Below, one piece after another: positions 61,813-64,000 of a DNA stretch of 64,000 bases. Each line of letters opens with the position of its first letter. The first letter of the stretch is position 1. The translations under genes and the position numbers were made by a program. Source of the DNA: Candidatus Dependentiae bacterium Noda2021 (lineage in GTDB: Bacteria; Babelota; Babeliae; Babelales; Vermiphilaceae); the NCBI GenBank assembly GCA_020886235.1, contig AP025250.1:62001-126000 (forward strand). Reading direction: 5' to 3'. The notes under the pieces were generated by a model that was given only the letters and a program-made list of their open reading frames with translations, did no database searches and was not told where the DNA came from.

Positions 61813-63990
61813 TTAGCGGCATTGCAAATCGCTTGTTAAATATTCTTTTAAAAATGTCGTTCGCAAGGTTTGCTTATTGTTTGTTACACTCATACCAATT
61901 GCTTTTGCTTGCCCAATAATAATACATAATTTTTTTGCGCGCGTAATTGCGGTGTATAATAAATTGCGCGCAAGCAAGGTAAAATGTTGCATGAATAAAC
62001 AAATTACTACAGCACTGTATTCAGATCCTTGGCTTTTGTGTATGGATATTGCATACGCAAGTACCAGCTCATCTAAGTCACTTGATTCATACGTGACTAA
62101 TTTTTCTGAAAATTGTACCACCAATGATCGATCGCTCGTGTTTACTTCATGAATGGTTCCAATATCACCATTAAACACATGTTTATCATAGTTGTTTTTG
62201 ATTTGCATCACGCGATCGTGCAACCCAAAGCGAGTACCATGATGCACGATTTGCACGCCGGGATTGGTATTAAGCAATTCTTGAAGAGTGCCATTTATTG
62301 ATTGAGTTCCCACTGTTCCTTTGTTCATAGGAACCAGCACCATCGCATCATCAGGTGCAATGCCATATGCCGCTAATTTTTTTGAGTAGATCGTTTTTAA
62401 ATGATCGGCAACCATGGTAGGGTCATCTTCTTTGATGTATACAAAATCACGCTTTGCATCCGGTAAAAATGATACCGGAAATTCTCCTTCATTGACGCGG
62501 TGGGCATTTACAATAATTAAACTATCTTGTGACTGTCTAAATATTTCATGCAAACGCACACAGGCGATAGCATTGCTTGCAATCAGATCATTTAAAAAAT
62601 TACCCGCACCCACTGAAGGTAATTGATCAATATCACCAATGAACACTATGTGCGCATGAAAGGGTAATGCCTTTAAAATAGAATAGCCCAAAAAAATATC
62701 TATCATCGAAGCTTCATCAATGATAAGAAAATCAAGTTTAAGTGCATTATGCTCGGTATGAGTAAAACTGCGTGTGTTAAAATCAAATTCTAACAGACGA
62801 TGTAGCGTTACCGCATGTTTGCCCGTGCCTTGGGTAATACGTTTAGCAGCTCTCCCTGTAGGTGCTGCCAAGCGATAGACGAATTTTTCTTCATCAAGTA
62901 TTGCCAATAATTTTTTTATAAGGGTTGTTTTACCCGTTCCTGGACCACCGGTAATGATAGTAATTTTGTGTTGTAAACACGTGAGTATTCCACGCTGTTG
63001 ATCATCATTGAGATGAACTTTATCCGCACTACTGTCACGGAGTGAGCTATACACACGATCGACATCTACAGCACGTAATGAGGGTTGTTCTTTTAAATTT
63101 TTTATTTTTTGTGCAATACCATATTCAGCCACATAGTGTGCCGTCAAGGTGAGAAAATGGCCTTTATTGCAAGACACTAATTTTATTTTTTCAGAAGAAT
63201 ATAAATCATGAAGCGCAAGCTTAATTATCGGATCAAGTGCTATAAGTTCTTGTTCTAAAAGCTCTGCAGTTTTAAGTTTAAGTGCACTTAGTTCCACATA
63301 CACATGACCATTGGTTAATTCTGTTGAAACCACGTGTACGAGTGCTGCTTTGATACGCTTTGGTGAGTTGGCTGGAATACCAATGCTTTGCGCGAGCGTG
63401 TCGGCCATTTTAAAGCCAACGCCCCAGATATCTTCTGCAATACGGTAAGGATTTTCTTGTAGGATTGAAAAAGAATTATGTCGATACGTTTTGTAAATTT
63501 TAGTAGCAAAGCCAGGAGAAATACCTTTTTCTTGCAAAAAGATCATGAGCTGAGAAATCTCTTTTTGATCTTTCCATGCTTCAACAATACTTTCTATTCT
63601 TTTAGCACCGATTCCTTCAACGCGGGATAATTTTTCTGGTGTTTTATCGATAATTTCAAGAATGGATGAACCAAAGGTGTTAATAAGTTTTTCAGCATAG
63701 GAAGGACCAATTCCTTTAATAAGACCTGATCCTAAATATTTTTTGAGTCCCACTAAGGTGGTAGGTAATTGCACAACGGCATGCTGTGCTTCAAATTGCT
63801 TGCCAAATTTGGGATGAGTTACCCAGTTGCCCGTTACTGATACTTGTTGCCCTTGGGTTATAGTTGGCAAATAGCCGCGTACGACTACTTCTGTTTTTGC
63901 ATTAAGAGCAAGAGTAAATACGTAGTAACCGGTATCAGTTTGGGTAAATAAAAGTCGTTCAACGGTGCCGTTAATCTGTTCTTGGTTCAT
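61813..63990 (-). CDS. recD2: RecD2-type ATP-dependent DNA helicase
   Basis: 725 residues, complete, starting at ATG 63990 with MNQEQINGTVERLL, the normal N-terminus of RecD2. An OB-like domain, then two helix-hairpin-helix elements (FGSSILEIIDKTPEKL, RVEGIGAKRI), then helicase motifs: Walker A ITGGPGTGKTTL at about residues 341-352, LIIDEASMID, VFIGDIDQLPSVGAGN, the RQSQ region and motif VI VLAYAISIHKSQGSEY near 660. This is the SF1B 5'-3' helicase outside RecBCD. It meets no partner in the window. Family secure. Confidence 0.95.
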   Translation of the reverse strand: MNQEQINGTVERLLFTQTDTGYYVFTLALNAKTEVVVRGYLPTITQGQQVSVTGNWVTHPKFGKQFEAQHAVVQLPTTLVGLKKYLGSGLIKGIGPSYAEKLINTFGSSILEIIDKTPEKLSRVEGIGAKRIESIVEAWKDQKEISQLMIFLQEKGISPGFATKIYKTYRHNSFSILQENPYRIAEDIWGVGFKMADTLAQSIGIPANSPKRIKAALVHVVSTELTNGHVYVELSALKLKTAELLEQELIALDPIIKLALHDLYSSEKIKLVSCNKGHFLTLTAHYVAEYGIAQKIKNLKEQPSLRAVDVDRVYSSLRDSSADKVHLNDDQQRGILTCLQHKITIITGGPGTGKTTLIKKLLAILDEEKFVYRLAAPTGRAAKRITQGTGKHAVTLHRLLEFDFNTRSFTHTEHNALKLDFLIIDEASMIDIFLGYSILKALPFHAHIVFIGDIDQLPSVGAGNFLNDLIASNAIACVRLHEIFRQSQDSLIIVNAHRVNEGEFPVSFLPDAKRDFVYIKEDDPTMVADHLKTIYSKKLAAYGIAPDDAMVLVPMNKGTVGTQSINGTLQELLNTNPGVQIVHHGTRFGLHDRVMQIKNNYDKHVFNGDIGTIHEVNTSDRSLVVQFSEKLVTYESSDLDELVLAYAISIHKSQGSEYSAVVICLFMQHFTLLARNLLYTAITRAKKLCIIIGQAKAIGMSVTNNKQTLRTTFLKEYLTSDLQCR

Positions 63991-64000
63991 GAAGTACTAT

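Noticed and set aside
1-64000. CRISPR arrays, insertion sequences, rRNA and tRNA genes
   Set aside because: No regularly spaced direct repeats, transposase genes, terminal inverted repeats or RNA gene signatures were seen on either strand.

Overview
The window looks like a compact chromosome segment of a Gram-negative, host-dependent bacterium of the Candidatus Dependentiae (TM6) type. The support is indirect: AT-rich sequence, gene gaps nearly all under 300 bases, an unusually high share of short proteins with an N-terminal signal peptide and no recognisable family, several ankyrin and leucine-rich-repeat proteins, and a Chlamydia-like class Ic ribonucleotide reductase. Gram-negative build is shown by a porin-like barrel, a lipoprotein TolC-like channel with its periplasmic adaptor, and a KefA/MscS-type channel. 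The phylum assignment is inference; no rRNA or tRNA gene was seen.

Layout. 1-3 kb: nrdA (5' end outside) and nrdB. 3-13 kb: ankyrin gene, UDP-glucose dehydrogenase, two duplicated family-2 glycosyltransferases, an LRR protein, then a Gmm-like Nudix, GDP-fucose synthase and GDP-mannose dehydratase. Every enzyme of this block starts with a signal peptide, although its relatives are cytosolic. 13-19.5 kb: M23 peptidase, an ordinary glycosyltransferase, an FkbM methyltransferase and a tandem family of three unknown exported proteins. 19.5-25.6 kb: transaldolase, a signal-peptide-bearing DOT1-like methyltransferase with a coupled small gene, ndk, rpsA and two membrane proteins. 25.7-30.2 kb: an exported tandem-HIT protein, a cytosolic Nudix and four tandem paralogs whose mature N-termini resemble mitochondrial presequences. 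30-43 kb: leuS, PLD-like protein, GT4, ankyrin protein, uvrB, M3 oligopeptidase. 43-52 kb: two LRR proteins, an alkaline-phosphatase-superfamily enzyme, a RecO-like gene overlapping a 1201-residue mechanosensitive channel. 52-64 kb: a complete adaptor / outer-membrane factor / permease / ATPase export operon, an LRR protein, a porin, an amidase with a possible GerMN partner, and a RecD2-type helicase.

How it fits together. Housekeeping genes (nrd, ndk, rpsA, leuS, uvrB, recD2, transaldolase) are interspersed with a large exported set. The most striking theme is conventional intracellular enzymes (nucleotide-sugar enzymes, glycosyltransferases, a DOT1-like methyltransferase, a HIT protein) carrying signal peptides, while other glycosyltransferases and another Nudix in the same window lack them. 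This suggests deliberate relocation of an enzyme set to the envelope or the host cell. Function in the host is a hypothesis; the sequence shows only the signal peptides, the family motifs and the clustering.
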